Below the pieces are notes generated by a model. It searched no databases, was not told the origin of the DNA, and saw only the letters and a program-made list of their open reading frames with translations. The position numbers and the translations under genes are program-made. Positions 8,385 to 17,888 of a stretch of 64,000 nucleotides of DNA are shown piece by piece (position 1 is the stretch's first letter; each line of letters begins with the position of its first letter). Source of the stretch: Telluribacter humicola (GTDB lineage: Bacteria; Bacteroidota; Bacteroidia; Cytophagales; Spirosomataceae); NCBI RefSeq assembly GCF_017355935.1, contig NZ_JAFIQT010000001.1, positions 248,001 to 312,000 of the forward strand, given 5' to 3'.

Positions 8385-9737
8385 TTACCGCCTCAGGAGC
8401 CACTGCTCAGGGTTGAGGCGGGTTGTATTTTTCCAGATCTGAAACTGTAGCTCCGAAGTACCATCGCTATCGCTGGCTACGGTACCTATGGGGTCACGGG
8501 CTTTCACCTTCTGACCAGTCCGCACGGATACGTTTTGCATCTTGGCGTATACGGTCATGTAGTCTCCGTGCTGTATGGCTACTACGTTACCCATGCCAGG
8601 CATATCCGTTACGTCCAGGACCACGCCATCGTAGACCGCTTTTACTGACTCACCATTGCTGGTCTGAATATCTATACCCAGATTATCTACCATCACCCCT
8701 TTCAGTACCGGGTGTGCTTTGCGTCCGAAGTGATCCGACACAAAGCCTTTGACCGGCCAGGGCAGGCGTGCCCGCGATGCTGTAAACGAAGACGCCAGTG
8801 CTACCTCCTCGTTGGTCATACCTCCGGAGTTAGCAGGTTCGGCGGCTTTTTCGGCGGGCCTCTCTTCGGCTACAACTGCCGGTGTCTCACCATTTTTAGC
8901 TGCTCTTTCGCGCTCGGCCTTTTCACGGGCCAGACGTTCCCGTTCGGCCCGCTCACGTGCTTCCCGTTCCCGGCGCTCGCGCTCAGCCCGCTCGCGCATC
9001 TCACGCTCCACCAGGCGACGGATCGTCGACTCCAGCTGGTTGGCAGCACGACGGTTGGCGGCCAGTTCGGTACGTAGCTGTGATTCCTTCTGTGATAGTT
9101 CCTTTACAACGGCGTCCTGCTGTACCTTTAGGGTTTCAAGCTTTTTGGCTTCGCCGACGCGAGTCGTCAGTACTTTTTGCTGCTGCTGCTTCTTTGAGGT
9201 AATTCGTTCACGCTTCTGAGCCAGTTGCTGCTGTAGCTCCTCCATTTGCTTCACCTGCTCCTGTCGGGTATCAGTATACTGCTTCAGGTACTTGTAACGT
9301 AGTACAAACTGATTAAATGTAGAAGCCGAAAACAGGAAGACCAACTGGTTGAGGTACGCATTACGCTTTGATGCTTCATAGATCATATGACCGTACTCTT
9401 TTTTGAGCTTGGCCAGATCACCATTCAGCTCCTGACGGGCTTTTTCCAGATTACGAAGTTCGCTATCCAGAATCTGCAGGTCGTCCGATAACAGGTCTAT
9501 CTGTTTCTTTTGGGTATTGATCTGTTGGTTTAGCGCGCGTAGCTGCCCTACACTTACTTTCTTCTGAGAAGATGTTTCCTGCAGAATCCCCTGTATCTCT
9601 TTCATCTTATCCTGGTTCTCACGCTTTTCACGCTCGAGTTGCTGCCGGCTTTTCTGGGCATACGCCCCGATGCTGCTGATGGCCGTCAGGAGCAGGACTA
9701 AGAGTAAACCACGATGTAAAGTACTTTGAAAACGCAT
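8385..9737 (-). CDS. EnvC-like murein hydrolase activator with degenerate LytM (M23) domain
   Basis: Secreted protein of 450 residues: signal peptide (about 1-27, ending AYAQ), long coiled coil (about 30-240), an unusually regular Glu/Arg-rich stretch (about 240-285, repeats of RERAERER type) that should form a stiff helix, then a LytM domain (about 325-450). Active M23 peptidases need HxxxD and HxH zinc ligands; here the first histidine position reads NLGIDI and the HxH region reads LQFQIW, so the zinc site is gone. This matches EnvC/NlpD-type activators that switch on amidases during septum splitting. A TACCTTTG -7-like box lies on the minus strand at 9781-9788. Confidence 0.92.
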   Translation of the reverse strand: MRFQSTLHRGLLLVLLLTAISSIGAYAQKSRQQLEREKRENQDKMKEIQGILQETSSQKKVSVGQLRALNQQINTQKKQIDLLSDDLQILDSELRNLEKARQELNGDLAKLKKEYGHMIYEASKRNAYLNQLVFLFSASTFNQFVLRYKYLKQYTDTRQEQVKQMEELQQQLAQKRERITSKKQQQQKVLTTRVGEAKKLETLKVQQDAVVKELSQKESQLRTELAANRRAANQLESTIRRLVEREMRERAERERREREARERAERERLAREKAERERAAKNGETPAVVAEERPAEKAAEPANSGGMTNEEVALASSFTASRARLPWPVKGFVSDHFGRKAHPVLKGVMVDNLGIDIQTSNGESVKAVYDGVVLDVTDMPGMGNVVAIQHGDYMTVYAKMQNVSVRTGQKVKARDPIGTVASDSDGTSELQFQIWKNTTRLNPEQWLLRR

Positions 9738-9836
9738 GTTACTATTTTTAAAGGAGCACGCATGACCTCCTTCCTTCCCGCAAAGGTAAGCAGACTTAGG
9801 AGTTTAGCCCTAACCCATGCCTGATCAATCCCGTAT

Positions 9837-10697
9837 TTACTGTTTTCTTTTATAGCTGGATGGGATACTAAACGGAAATCCGGGACTCGATTCTGTCAAC
9901 TCTACCTTGTTATGTTTGATACGAATGACCGTTTGGTAATATTGCTGGTCCTGTGGCGACTTCACATCCAGGGTAATCAGGCTGGTGTACGGAAACAGGT
10001 AGTTACTCAGTTCCTGAAAGTCTTCGTAGTCCAGCGTTAGGGAGTTGCGGGAAGGCTGTTCAACAGCCTGAAGGCGCTTGAGTTTGCGGGTTTTCTCACC
10101 GATGTAGTTGTCAATCATGATACGGCCTTCCTTCTGGCGAAGCAGCAGGTAGTCTTTCTCACGGCGTATCTTCTGATCCGGCTCGCGCGGGAGTGGCAGG
10201 TTACCTATAATAAGTGACTGGATAAGCGGAAAGCTCAGCTCGAAGTTAAACTGCCGGCTGATCTGTGGATAGGTAAATACAAAATATTCCTTGTGGAATT
10301 TGTCAATAAATACAATCGAATCGGGGGTAATAAGGCCACGAGCTACCTCAAATCCGGCTCCGGTCACTGACAACCAGATCAGGCTGTCCTTCTTGACCCG
10401 GAGGTTGACGTTAGCGTTTTCAATATTCTGGGTGCGACTTTTGAAGGAAAACTTGGAACGAGCCAGCAGGTAGTCAAAGTTGATTTCTTCTACGTTGATA
10501 GTAACCTTGCTGCCTTCTTCTTCCGGCTGATTGGCGGCTATTGTGTCAGTACGGATAGAGTCCGCATTTGCTCCTTTGGTTGAGTCTGTTTTAATAAGTA
10601 CTTCACTTTTTTGAGTGTTTTGGGTACGAGGCTTATGACAGGCCGTAAACAACAGGCAACCCAGTACTCCAAACCACCAGATAATTTTACTGTTCAT
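9837..10697 (-). CDS. DUF4292 outer-membrane-type lipoprotein
   Basis: 286-residue protein starting MNSKIIWWFGVLGCLLFTAC, a lipoprotein signal with cysteine 20. After a low-complexity linker (about 25-60) the body (INFDYLLARSKFSF..., VNLRVKKDSLIWLSV, PDSIVFIDKFHKEYFVF) matches the DUF4292 pattern, a Bacteroidetes family with a LolA/LolB-like fold; by analogy it may handle lipids or lipoproteins at the outer membrane, which is inference. The chosen ATG at 10697 puts the lipobox at the right distance; a longer start would add 13 residues before it. It overlaps the end of the TPR gene by 11 bases, so both are translated from one message. Confidence 0.88.
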   Translation of the reverse strand: MNSKIIWWFGVLGCLLFTACHKPRTQNTQKSEVLIKTDSTKGANADSIRTDTIAANQPEEEGSKVTINVEEINFDYLLARSKFSFKSRTQNIENANVNLRVKKDSLIWLSVTGAGFEVARGLITPDSIVFIDKFHKEYFVFTYPQISRQFNFELSFPLIQSLIIGNLPLPREPDQKIRREKDYLLLRQKEGRIMIDNYIGEKTRKLKRLQAVEQPSRNSLTLDYEDFQELSNYLFPYTSLITLDVKSPQDQQYYQTVIRIKHNKVELTESSPGFPFSIPSSYKRKQ

Positions 10698-12432
10698 GCA
10701 GTGTTCCGGTTGTGATTTTCTTATCAATCTGATCACTTGCTTCGCCCTTGGCTTTGGCTTTTTTCCAGTTTTCCACTGCTTTATCCCGCTCTCCTAGCTG
10801 GAATAGTACATCACCGTAGTGTTCCAAAATCGTACCGCTTACTTTCTCATTGAGCTGAATGGCTTTCTCCAGGTACTGCTTAGCTTTCTTATACTCTTTG
10901 CGGGTGTACAGGACCCAGGCATAGGTATCCAGAAAGGTGGCGTTGTTCTGATGGCGCTGTACCAGCCGCTCCGACATCTGTAGAGCCAGATCCAGTTTTT
11001 CTTTTCTCAGGGATAAGAAATAGCTGTAATTATTCAGGACGTGATCGTTATTAGGGTCCTCCTTCAGAGCCAAATCATACGAAGAGTCAGATTTGGAATG
11101 GTCGCCCAGACCATTGTAGGCATCACCCAACTGGGCATTGATGACAGGGATCATCTGCGGGTTGTTATTAATCAGCTTGCGGCTCTCTTCCAGAGCGGAC
11201 ACTGCTTTCTTAAAATTACGCTTGACCAGATGAGCGGACCCATTGGAATACCAGAACATACCCTGATTAGGGAACATTTCGAGAGCCTGCTCTGAGTGCA
11301 CCAGCAGACTATCCACCTGGTTCAGTTCACCATCCAGCTGTAGTACCGCTCCCCATACTTCAAATACAGAACCGTCTATGCGGGCAGCGCGGCTGTACAT
11401 GTTGCGGGCATCGGATTTGAGTCCCTGCTGCACCAGCAAGTCAGCGTACAGTACCAGGGCACGGGCCTCTCCGGAATGCGTCTCTACCAGTTGTTTGGCC
11501 AGCTGAAGGGCCTCCTCACGGTCTTTATCAGTTTTGAGCATGGTCAGGTAGCCCGACAAGACTCTTACCTTAGGCTCAGCGTCCAGATTAGGGTTTGAAA
11601 ATACAATACGTAGCTCCTTGTTACACTTCTCCACATCTCCTTTTCTCCGATAGATGTCTGCTAACAGGACATGAGCCTGGGCTTCGTCCGGGTTGAGGCG
11701 CAGAGCTTCTTCGAGTGGAACTACCGCGTCATCTATGCGTTCGTTGGCGATCAATAGCTCCGCCAGTTCGATCCGGTACGACACCTCAGTGGCCTCGGCA
11801 TTGATCAGCTTGCGGGCTTCTTCAATGGCCTTAGGGAGCTTGTTCTGACGTAGGTACAGCTGTTGTTTTTGATGGATGATCTCTTCTGTAACTCCGATCG
11901 ACTTTTCCATCTGATCGTACGTAGCTATAGCTTTGTCAAACTGGTCACTGAATACATATACTGCAGCCAGCTCTATACCATATTGAATATTAGCGGGATC
12001 TTTCTTAAGTAAGGCTTCATAAATAGCGGCAGCTTCGTTGTACTTGCGCTGCTTGGCATAAATTTCGGCCAGTTGCTGCCCGTAGAACTTGTTGGTATTG
12101 TCGAGCTCGTAGGCCTTCTGGGATTGCTGTATGGCATCATTGAGCCGGTCCAGCTTCATAAGGGCTGTGGCGGCCATAAAGTAGCCGGCCGGGTCGCTGG
12201 GACTTTGCTTGATGAGTTTTTCGAAGACAGGAAGCGCACGGGCCGGTTCGTCCATCATCATATACTTCATACCTTCGGCCGTCAGGCTTTCTTCTTCCAG
12301 GCGGAAGCCTGCTACGCCGCCACTCTTTTCTTTGTCGCGGGCTTTAGAACGACGCTGAGCGAAGGCTTCGTCGGCACCGGATGCTACCAGTACGCCTACC
12401 AGCAGGGCTATTTTAAAATAATGTGTTCTCAT
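10687..12432 (-). CDS. Secreted tetratricopeptide repeat protein
   Basis: 581-residue periplasmic protein: signal peptide (about 1-25, ending EAFAQ) followed by TPR units nearly to the end, for example PAGYFMAATALMKLDRLNDAIQ and NATFLDTYAWVLYTRKEYKKAKQYL. TPR arrays are protein-binding scaffolds, so it probably holds an envelope complex, and its overlap with the DUF4292 lipoprotein gene suggests the two act together at the outer membrane. This pairing is common in Bacteroidetes as far as I recall. A TATATTTG sequence at 12484-12491 on the minus strand, about 50 bases upstream, is a candidate -7 box. Confidence 0.93.
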   Translation of the reverse strand: MRTHYFKIALLVGVLVASGADEAFAQRRSKARDKEKSGGVAGFRLEEESLTAEGMKYMMMDEPARALPVFEKLIKQSPSDPAGYFMAATALMKLDRLNDAIQQSQKAYELDNTNKFYGQQLAEIYAKQRKYNEAAAIYEALLKKDPANIQYGIELAAVYVFSDQFDKAIATYDQMEKSIGVTEEIIHQKQQLYLRQNKLPKAIEEARKLINAEATEVSYRIELAELLIANERIDDAVVPLEEALRLNPDEAQAHVLLADIYRRKGDVEKCNKELRIVFSNPNLDAEPKVRVLSGYLTMLKTDKDREEALQLAKQLVETHSGEARALVLYADLLVQQGLKSDARNMYSRAARIDGSVFEVWGAVLQLDGELNQVDSLLVHSEQALEMFPNQGMFWYSNGSAHLVKRNFKKAVSALEESRKLINNNPQMIPVINAQLGDAYNGLGDHSKSDSSYDLALKEDPNNDHVLNNYSYFLSLRKEKLDLALQMSERLVQRHQNNATFLDTYAWVLYTRKEYKKAKQYLEKAIQLNEKVSGTILEHYGDVLFQLGERDKAVENWKKAKAKGEASDQIDKKITTGTLHEQ

Positions 12433-12735
12433 GTCTGCTAATTATCATACCCGGCTACCCCTTGCTTAGCCTTCTGTACCAAACAAATATATACTCTTTA
12501 GGCGGCTTACGTAGAAGAACTACTCGTAGTATTGACTGATTTAACTACAAAAGTACCTTAATATTGTTTAATGGCAGCTACGAAACCGTAACCTCCCGGC
12601 TCTGAGTATCAGAACTTATTTATTGTATGAACGTTGGGAGCCCTGTTGTAGTGTATCGGACCGCACGATAGGAGGTGCTAAAAAAAAGGCCCGATAGCTC
12701 AGTAACAGAGGCTGTCGGGCGGGGTACTTAGTTCA
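12433..12735. other. Intergenic stretch without gene
   Basis: About 300 bases between the TPR gene and the AlbA-domain gene. It holds the candidate -7 box of the TPR gene near 12484 and the terminator at 12682-12721. I see no reading frame or RNA gene in it. Confidence 0.6.
12682..12721 (-). terminator. Rho-independent terminator of the AlbA-domain gene
   Basis: Hairpin with GCCCGATAGC and GCTGTCGGGC arms (one G-T pair); on the minus strand it is followed by a run of eight T. It lies just after the stop codon at 12736. Confidence 0.88.
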
Positions 12736-13377
12736 TTATAACATAGCCATTGTGAATCGATCTACCACTTCGTCAGGATGTACCTCCAGGACGTTGGCCA
12801 GTACGAGTAGTACCAGAGTCCGGGAGGCCATATTACGGGGTATACCGGCCGTGGAAGCAAAGGAGTCGACGGTCACACTCTTCTGTTTATCCAGGAGCTG
12901 CATAAGCATTTGTTCCTTTTCGCCGTACTGAAAGCGCACATCCCGTGCCTGCCGCGCACGACGCATGATTTCCCGCATTTCTTTGCTTGCCTGTACCGAC
13001 CGGTCGGCTACGCGTACATAGGCGCGGCGCTTACCTTCTTCATCAATGACATAGTGGGGCTTATCGGGACTATGAGGGATATGAAAAATAAGTACTTCGC
13101 GTCCGTCAAGGAGCTGAACCCGCTCCATGCGATATCTGATCTCCGGGGTACAGTATTTCTCAATCGCCCGCACCAGTATGTACTCATCCTCATCGGCGTA
13201 TTTTAACCCTTTGATGGTTTTATCATCCCCAACCCCGATGAGCAGCTTACCTCCTCCGGAGTTGGCAAATGCTACGACTTCACGAACAATACGCTCAGGA
13301 TGGTTGGACTTCAGCTTGAACTCCAAACGGTCCCCCTCGCCTTGCCTGACTAACTCTTTAAGAGATCGTAAATCCAT
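12736..13377 (-). CDS. AlbA_2/Schlafen-type ATP- or nucleic-acid-binding protein
   Basis: 213-residue protein. Residues 1-130 match the AlbA_2 (divergent AAA-4, Schlafen-related) fold: EGDRLEFKLK, IVREVVAFANSGGGKLLIGVGDD, HYVIDEEGKRRAYVRVADRSVQAS. The C-terminal 70 residues resemble a winged helix (EKEQMLMQLLDKQKSVTVDSFASTAGIPRNMASRTLVLLV). Together this suggests a nucleic-acid-binding regulator; the role is unknown. The ATG at 13377 gives MDLRSLKELVRQGEGDRLEFK, the family start; a TTG 63 bases further upstream is possible. Monocistronic, with its own terminator and a short divergent promoter region shared with the hydroxylase gene. Confidence 0.85.
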   Translation of the reverse strand: MDLRSLKELVRQGEGDRLEFKLKSNHPERIVREVVAFANSGGGKLLIGVGDDKTIKGLKYADEDEYILVRAIEKYCTPEIRYRMERVQLLDGREVLIFHIPHSPDKPHYVIDEEGKRRAYVRVADRSVQASKEMREIMRRARQARDVRFQYGEKEQMLMQLLDKQKSVTVDSFASTAGIPRNMASRTLVLLVLANVLEVHPDEVVDRFTMAML

Positions 13378-13568
13378 TGACTGATCGGAATTAAAATGAA
13401 GTCTGCGCTTTTTAAAGATAGGCAATTCCTTATTTCCCAAAAAGCGCTCATAGAAATATATTTTATTAACAATATTCGTACATAAATCGTTTTTTAAGGG
13501 CTGTTTGTATCCTCTGTACCTTCTATATTTCTTTTATATTAATTACTTATACCCTCTTACAATTCATT

Positions 13569-14051
13569 ATGGAACTACTACTGAATATACTGCTCATGCT
13601 GGCCACATTCCTGCTGATGGAAGGCTTTGCTTGGTTTACTCATAAATATATTATGCACGGGGTTATGTGGAGCTGGCACCAGTCGCACCACGCCCCCCAC
13701 AAGAGCTGGTGGGAGAAGAATGATCTGTTCAGCGTGATTTTTGGCTTTATAGCTACGGCTACCATTATAGTAGGGTCGGAGGTACCATCGCTGCGTCCTT
13801 TGCTGTGGATAGGCTTTGGGATTACCCTGTATGGGCTGTCGTATTTTATCTTTCATGACATACTGGTACACCGCCGGATCAGGGTTAGGTATAAGCCCAG
13901 GAGCCGGTACATGAAGCGGATCATAAAGGCGCACTACATTCATCATAAAGTACACATTCGTGACGGTGCAGAAGCTTTCGGATTTTTGTACGCGCCCCCG
14001 AAGTATGAGCAGCAGAAGCTTCATAAACAAGCAGGCGATGAGGGGGAGTAG
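13569..14051 (+). CDS. CrtZ-like carotenoid (beta-ring) hydroxylase / fatty acid hydroxylase superfamily
   Basis: 160-residue membrane di-iron oxygenase. The eight-histidine pattern of the CrtZ branch is complete: HKYIMH (about 25-30), HQSHH (37-41), FHDILVHRR and HYIHHKVH. Three to four hydrophobic segments surround these. In Flavobacteria and Cytophagales, such enzymes hydroxylate beta-carotene to zeaxanthin, giving yellow-orange pigment; that substrate is inferred from family. No other carotenoid gene (crtB, crtI, crtY) is in the window. It ends in a strong bidirectional terminator shared with the convergent small acidic protein gene. Confidence 0.88.
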   Translation: MELLLNILLMLATFLLMEGFAWFTHKYIMHGVMWSWHQSHHAPHKSWWEKNDLFSVIFGFIATATIIVGSEVPSLRPLLWIGFGITLYGLSYFIFHDILVHRRIRVRYKPRSRYMKRIIKAHYIHHKVHIRDGAEAFGFLYAPPKYEQQKLHKQAGDEGE

Positions 14052-14066
14052 ACTGCACTACCCCAT

Positions 14067-14105
14067 TAAAAAAAGAGCGGCACCGTCAGGTGCCGCTCTT
14101 TTTTT
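14067..14105. terminator. Bidirectional terminator between hydroxylase and DUF2795-type gene
   Basis: Perfect 12-bp stem AAGAGCGGCACC / GGTGCCGCTCTT with loop GTCA, flanked by A-run on the left and T-run on the right, so it works in both directions for the two convergent genes. Confidence 0.95.
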
Positions 14106-14325
14106 AATATTCATCTTCATTAAAGAAGAAATCTTCCTTAGTTGGATAATCAGGCCAGATTTCCTCGATGCTTTCATAAGGCTGCCCATCGTCTTCCAGT
14201 TCCTGTAGGTTTTCTACTACCTCCAATGGTGCTCCGGTACGAATGGCGAAGTCAATTAGCTCATCTTTGGTAGCTGGCCATGGTGCATCCTCAAGATACG
14301 ATGCTAGTTCAAGTGTCCAGTACAT
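14104..14325 (-). CDS. Small acidic DUF2795-type protein
   Basis: 73-residue acidic protein MYWTLELASYLEDAPWPATKDELIDFAIRTG... ending in EEIWPDYPTKEDFFFNEDEY. The DUF2795 core (sLxxlpwPatkdeLidyA...gap.evlenLqeL.d) is easily recognised, and near-identical small proteins are widespread in Bacteroidetes. Function is unknown. A TACTTTTG box on the minus strand at 14370-14377 is a good -7 candidate, about 45 bases before the ATG. Confidence 0.92.
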   Translation of the reverse strand: MYWTLELASYLEDAPWPATKDELIDFAIRTGAPLEVVENLQELEDDGQPYESIEEIWPDYPTKEDFFFNEDEY

Positions 14326-14651
14326 AGTAATGTCTTTTCGATTAAATGATACGAAAAATTTTTGGAGTGCAAAAGTAAAAAAAAATGCTACTCTCGGTAA
14401 TCTTAAACAAGAATTTATGAAAAAAATTTTTGCTTGTATAAAAAAAATTTCTATACCTCTGTAATTTATTGAAAGCTAAGAAATTACGCAAGGGGGTGAA
14501 AGCCTGTATCTCATAATTTTTCTTAGCATTTATATAGAGTTTCCCTGGTCCGGAATAGTATAGTTTGGGTATTTACCTACTAGAAGAGTATCCTGACCAA
14601 ATTGTTTGCTAATTTTCCAATTTTATTGACGAAACCTTACTAGCCGGAACA
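14326..14651. other. AT-rich intergenic region with a long-loop inverted repeat
   Basis: About 325 bases between the divergent DUF2795-type gene and cutC. Besides the -7 box at 14370, it holds an inverted repeat GCTAAGAAATTA (14475-14486) / TAATTTTTCTTAGC (14514-14527) around a 27-base loop that contains an AAGGGGGTGAAAGCC stretch. No reading frame is seen. It could be a structured leader of cutC, but it matches no riboswitch that I know. Confidence 0.4.
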
Positions 14652-15395
14652 ATGACAATAGAAGTATGTGCCTATTCGCTGGAATCCTGCCTTAATGCCC
14701 AATTGGCCGGAGCCGGACGCGTAGAACTTTGTGGAGGACTGGGCGAAGGAGGAACCACGCCCAGTGCTGGTCTGATAGCCCTGGTGCGGGAGCATCTGAA
14801 GATATCCGTATACGTAATGATTCGTCCGCGCGGGGGAGATTTTGTATACGACGAGCAGGAACTGGCAGTGATGCGGCGGGACATAGATATAGCCCGTCGG
14901 CTGGGAGCCGATGGAGTAGTACTGGGCGTCCTGAAACCGGACGGGCGTGTTGATGTAGCGACTACCCGTGAGCTGGTATCGTTGGCAGCTCCTATGGGAG
15001 TGACCTTCCACCGGGCTTTTGATCTGACGCCTGATCCGCTGGAAGCCCTCGAAATGGTTATAGAAGCAGGAGCAGAGCGTATCCTGACGTCGGGACAGAA
15101 GCCAGCCGCTCCTCAGGGCTATAAGCTCCTGGGGGCTTTGGCCGAACAGGCCGATGGACGCATTGAAATCATGGCCGGAGGAGGCGTCAATGCTGAGAAT
15201 GCTCCGTTGCTGGTATCGGCCGGAGTACATGCCCTGCACCTGACCGGGAAGGCATTTCGTCCGGGACAGCAGACGTATTTCCCGGAGGACATATCTATGG
15301 CCGGTGAGGTACCTGATGAGCGGAGTGTAATGTACACCGACCCCTTGCGTATCAAAGCCATTGTAGAAGCCGCCAGACGGATAGAATCTGAATGA
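14652..15395 (+). CDS. cutC: CutC family protein (copper homeostasis)
   Basis: 247-residue TIM-barrel protein. Family blocks are MTIEVCAYSLESCLNAQLAGAGRVELCGGLGEGGTTPS, VMIRPRGGDFVY, GADGVVLGVLKPDGRVD, TFHRAFDLTPDP, RILTSGQK and IEIMAGGGVN. CutC was named for copper tolerance in E. coli, but its biochemical role is unsettled. It is the first gene of a plus-strand run with the penicillin acylase 36 bases downstream, probably co-transcribed. Confidence 0.97.
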   Translation: MTIEVCAYSLESCLNAQLAGAGRVELCGGLGEGGTTPSAGLIALVREHLKISVYVMIRPRGGDFVYDEQELAVMRRDIDIARRLGADGVVLGVLKPDGRVDVATTRELVSLAAPMGVTFHRAFDLTPDPLEALEMVIEAGAERILTSGQKPAAPQGYKLLGALAEQADGRIEIMAGGGVNAENAPLLVSAGVHALHLTGKAFRPGQQTYFPEDISMAGEVPDERSVMYTDPLRIKAIVEAARRIESE

Positions 15396-15431
15396 AGATA
15401 GCTTTATAGTTCTTTTACCTTTAACCCTCTT

Positions 15432-17876
15432 ATGAAAATAATAAAAGCCCTCCTGAGTATACTCATTGCAGCCGGCCTGGTATACGCGCTTAGTCGCTCC
15501 TGGGGACCGGTACCCGCTTTGGGGCCCTTCATTAGTCCCTATACCGGTTTCTGGCAGAATGGAGAATCACTACCCTCTGACGATACCACCCTGGTGGAGC
15601 TGAGGCTGGATAGTCTGCAGGATGAAGTAAGCATCCGCTACGACGACATCGGTGTTCCCCACATCTTTGCCAAGAATAATTACGATCTCTACTACGCTCA
15701 GGGCTATGTAACAGCCCGTGACCGCTTGTGGCAGATGGACCTGCAAACCCGTGCTGCGGCGGGCCGCTTATCGGAGGTACTGGGACCAGCCACGCTTGAG
15801 ATGGATCGGCGCAACCGCCGCCTGGGACTAGGCTATGGCGCTGAGGCCAATCTGAAGGTTATACTAAGTCATCCCCAGTCGCGGGAGGCAATGCTGGCCT
15901 ATACGGCGGGTGTTAATGAGTACATTCGCCAGCTGGACCCCAAGGATTACCCCGTAGAGTTCAAACTATTGGGGTACGCACCTGAGCCCTGGGCGCCTAT
16001 CAAGTGTATGCTGATGCTGGAGCAAATGACCCAGACACTGGCGGGCGGAGCCGATGACCTCCGCATGACCAACATCCTGAAGACCTATGGGCAGTCGGAA
16101 GTGGAGGATTTATTCCCTAACTATCCTATGTTCCAGGAGAGCCCTATTATACCCGAAGGTACTCCCTGGGACTTCAAACCACTTCCTTTGCCTGCCGCAC
16201 CTAAGCCGGACGCCCCCACTGATACAACTATTATTGTAGACAAATCACTTATATCCGAACCACCGGTTGAGGGTCTGGGCAGTAACAACTGGGTCATCGG
16301 GGCCGATAAGTCTATTACGGGCTATCCCATCCTGGCCAATGACCCGCACCTGGAGTTGACACTGCCTTCCATCTGGTATCAGGTGCAGCTGACCGGACCG
16401 GATGTCAATGTATATGGCGTATCACTACCGGGTATACCCAGCGTGATTATTGGTTTCAATAAAAATGTGGCCTGGGGAGTTACCAACGTAGATGCCGATG
16501 TGATGGACCTTTATGAGGTGAAGTTTAAGGATACGACCCGTGCGGCCTACTGGCACGACAACCAATGGAAAACGACCCGGAAGAGGGTGGAGGTAATAGG
16601 TGTAAAAGGACAAGCTGATGTACGTGAGGAGGTAGTGTATACCCACCACGGCCCCGTTACTTTCTATAAAGGCGAATACCACAAAGGGCCTACCATGGCC
16701 GTGAAGTGGATCGGTCACGAACCCGGTAACAGCTTCCTGACTTTCCATTCCCTCAATCGGGCTGCTAATTACGACGACTACCGGCAGGCGCTCACCCACT
16801 ACGTAGGGCCTGCTCAGAACTTTGTCTTCGCGGATAACAGTAAAAATATCGCGATAACCGTCAATGGTAAGTTTCCTCTGAAGTGGAAGCAGCAGGGTAA
16901 GTTTTTGTTGGATGGCAGTAATCCTGCTCATGACTGGAAAGGCTGGATACCTATGGAGCAGAATCCGTACGTTAAGAATCCGGAAAGAGGATTTGTGAGC
17001 TCAGCCAATCAGTCGTCCGTGGATCCATCCTATCCGTACTACATCAACTGGCGTCAGGCCCCTTCGGAGCGTGGCGTTCGGATCAATGAGCGACTACAGG
17101 CTATGAACAACGCTACGGCGGATAGTCTGCGGATGCTTCAGAATGACAATCTCAATGTACTGGCTCGTAATATCCTGCCTGCACTCCTGACGCATGTGAA
17201 GGCCGTGCCGCTGAGCCCGGCGCAAAAGGCCGCGGTGAAGGTACTGGAGCAGTGGGACTATCAGAATAATCCTACGTCCATCGCGGCTTCTATTTTTGAG
17301 GAGTGGCATCCTACACTAGCCGATGCTATCTGGAAAGACGAGTTTACTTCGGATACGTTATTTATGCGCTATCCCAGCCGCGACCGTACCTTATATATGC
17401 TCCTGAATCAGCCGGACGCGCGCTGGTTTGACAACGTCAGGACTCCCGCCCACGAGACCATTCAGGACGTGGTAGTAGGGAGTTTTAAAGCTTCTATGGA
17501 TACGCTTACTGTTCATCACGGACCTATGGGTACCAAGTGGCAGTGGGCGCTGGTAAAGGATACCGAAATACGCCACCTGACCCGCATGCTGAAGCCCTTC
17601 AACGCCGAACCCATCCGGAACGGAGGCGGAGGGAGCATCGTCAATGCGACCAGCAAGCACCATGGCCCCTCGTGGAGGATGGTGGTAGAGCTGGGCCCTC
17701 AGCCCAAGGCTTACGGTATCTATCCGGGCGGTCAGTCGGGTAACCCTGGTAGCCCTTACTACCTTAACCTGCTCGATACGTGGGAAAAAGGGGAGCTGAA
17801 AGAACTGGTGTACCTGCAGTCGCCGGATCAGAGCCACCCGCGTCTTACGTCTAAGGTAGTAATGAAGAAAAACTAA
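15432..17876 (+). CDS. Penicillin acylase family N-terminal nucleophile hydrolase
   Basis: 814-residue exported protein processed to two subunits by self-cleavage. It has an N-terminal membrane/signal segment (about 5-22), the alpha-subunit region with YVTARDRLWQMDLQTRAAAGRLSE, a linker, and the beta subunit starting at Ser284 in GLGSNNWVIG, the autocatalytic N-terminal serine. Later landmarks are NDPHLELTLPSIWYQV, NKNVAWGVTN and GNPGSPYYLN. The family cleaves amide bonds of penicillins, acyl-homoserine lactones and similar acyl amides; the native substrate here cannot be read from sequence. A 12-base gap separates it from the next small membrane protein gene. Confidence 0.95.
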   Translation: MKIIKALLSILIAAGLVYALSRSWGPVPALGPFISPYTGFWQNGESLPSDDTTLVELRLDSLQDEVSIRYDDIGVPHIFAKNNYDLYYAQGYVTARDRLWQMDLQTRAAAGRLSEVLGPATLEMDRRNRRLGLGYGAEANLKVILSHPQSREAMLAYTAGVNEYIRQLDPKDYPVEFKLLGYAPEPWAPIKCMLMLEQMTQTLAGGADDLRMTNILKTYGQSEVEDLFPNYPMFQESPIIPEGTPWDFKPLPLPAAPKPDAPTDTTIIVDKSLISEPPVEGLGSNNWVIGADKSITGYPILANDPHLELTLPSIWYQVQLTGPDVNVYGVSLPGIPSVIIGFNKNVAWGVTNVDADVMDLYEVKFKDTTRAAYWHDNQWKTTRKRVEVIGVKGQADVREEVVYTHHGPVTFYKGEYHKGPTMAVKWIGHEPGNSFLTFHSLNRAANYDDYRQALTHYVGPAQNFVFADNSKNIAITVNGKFPLKWKQQGKFLLDGSNPAHDWKGWIPMEQNPYVKNPERGFVSSANQSSVDPSYPYYINWRQAPSERGVRINERLQAMNNATADSLRMLQNDNLNVLARNILPALLTHVKAVPLSPAQKAAVKVLEQWDYQNNPTSIAASIFEEWHPTLADAIWKDEFTSDTLFMRYPSRDRTLYMLLNQPDARWFDNVRTPAHETIQDVVVGSFKASMDTLTVHHGPMGTKWQWALVKDTEIRHLTRMLKPFNAEPIRNGGGGSIVNATSKHHGPSWRMVVELGPQPKAYGIYPGGQSGNPGSPYYLNLLDTWEKGELKELVYLQSPDQSHPRLTSKVVMKKN

Positions 17877-17888
17877 AACAGCAGACTC

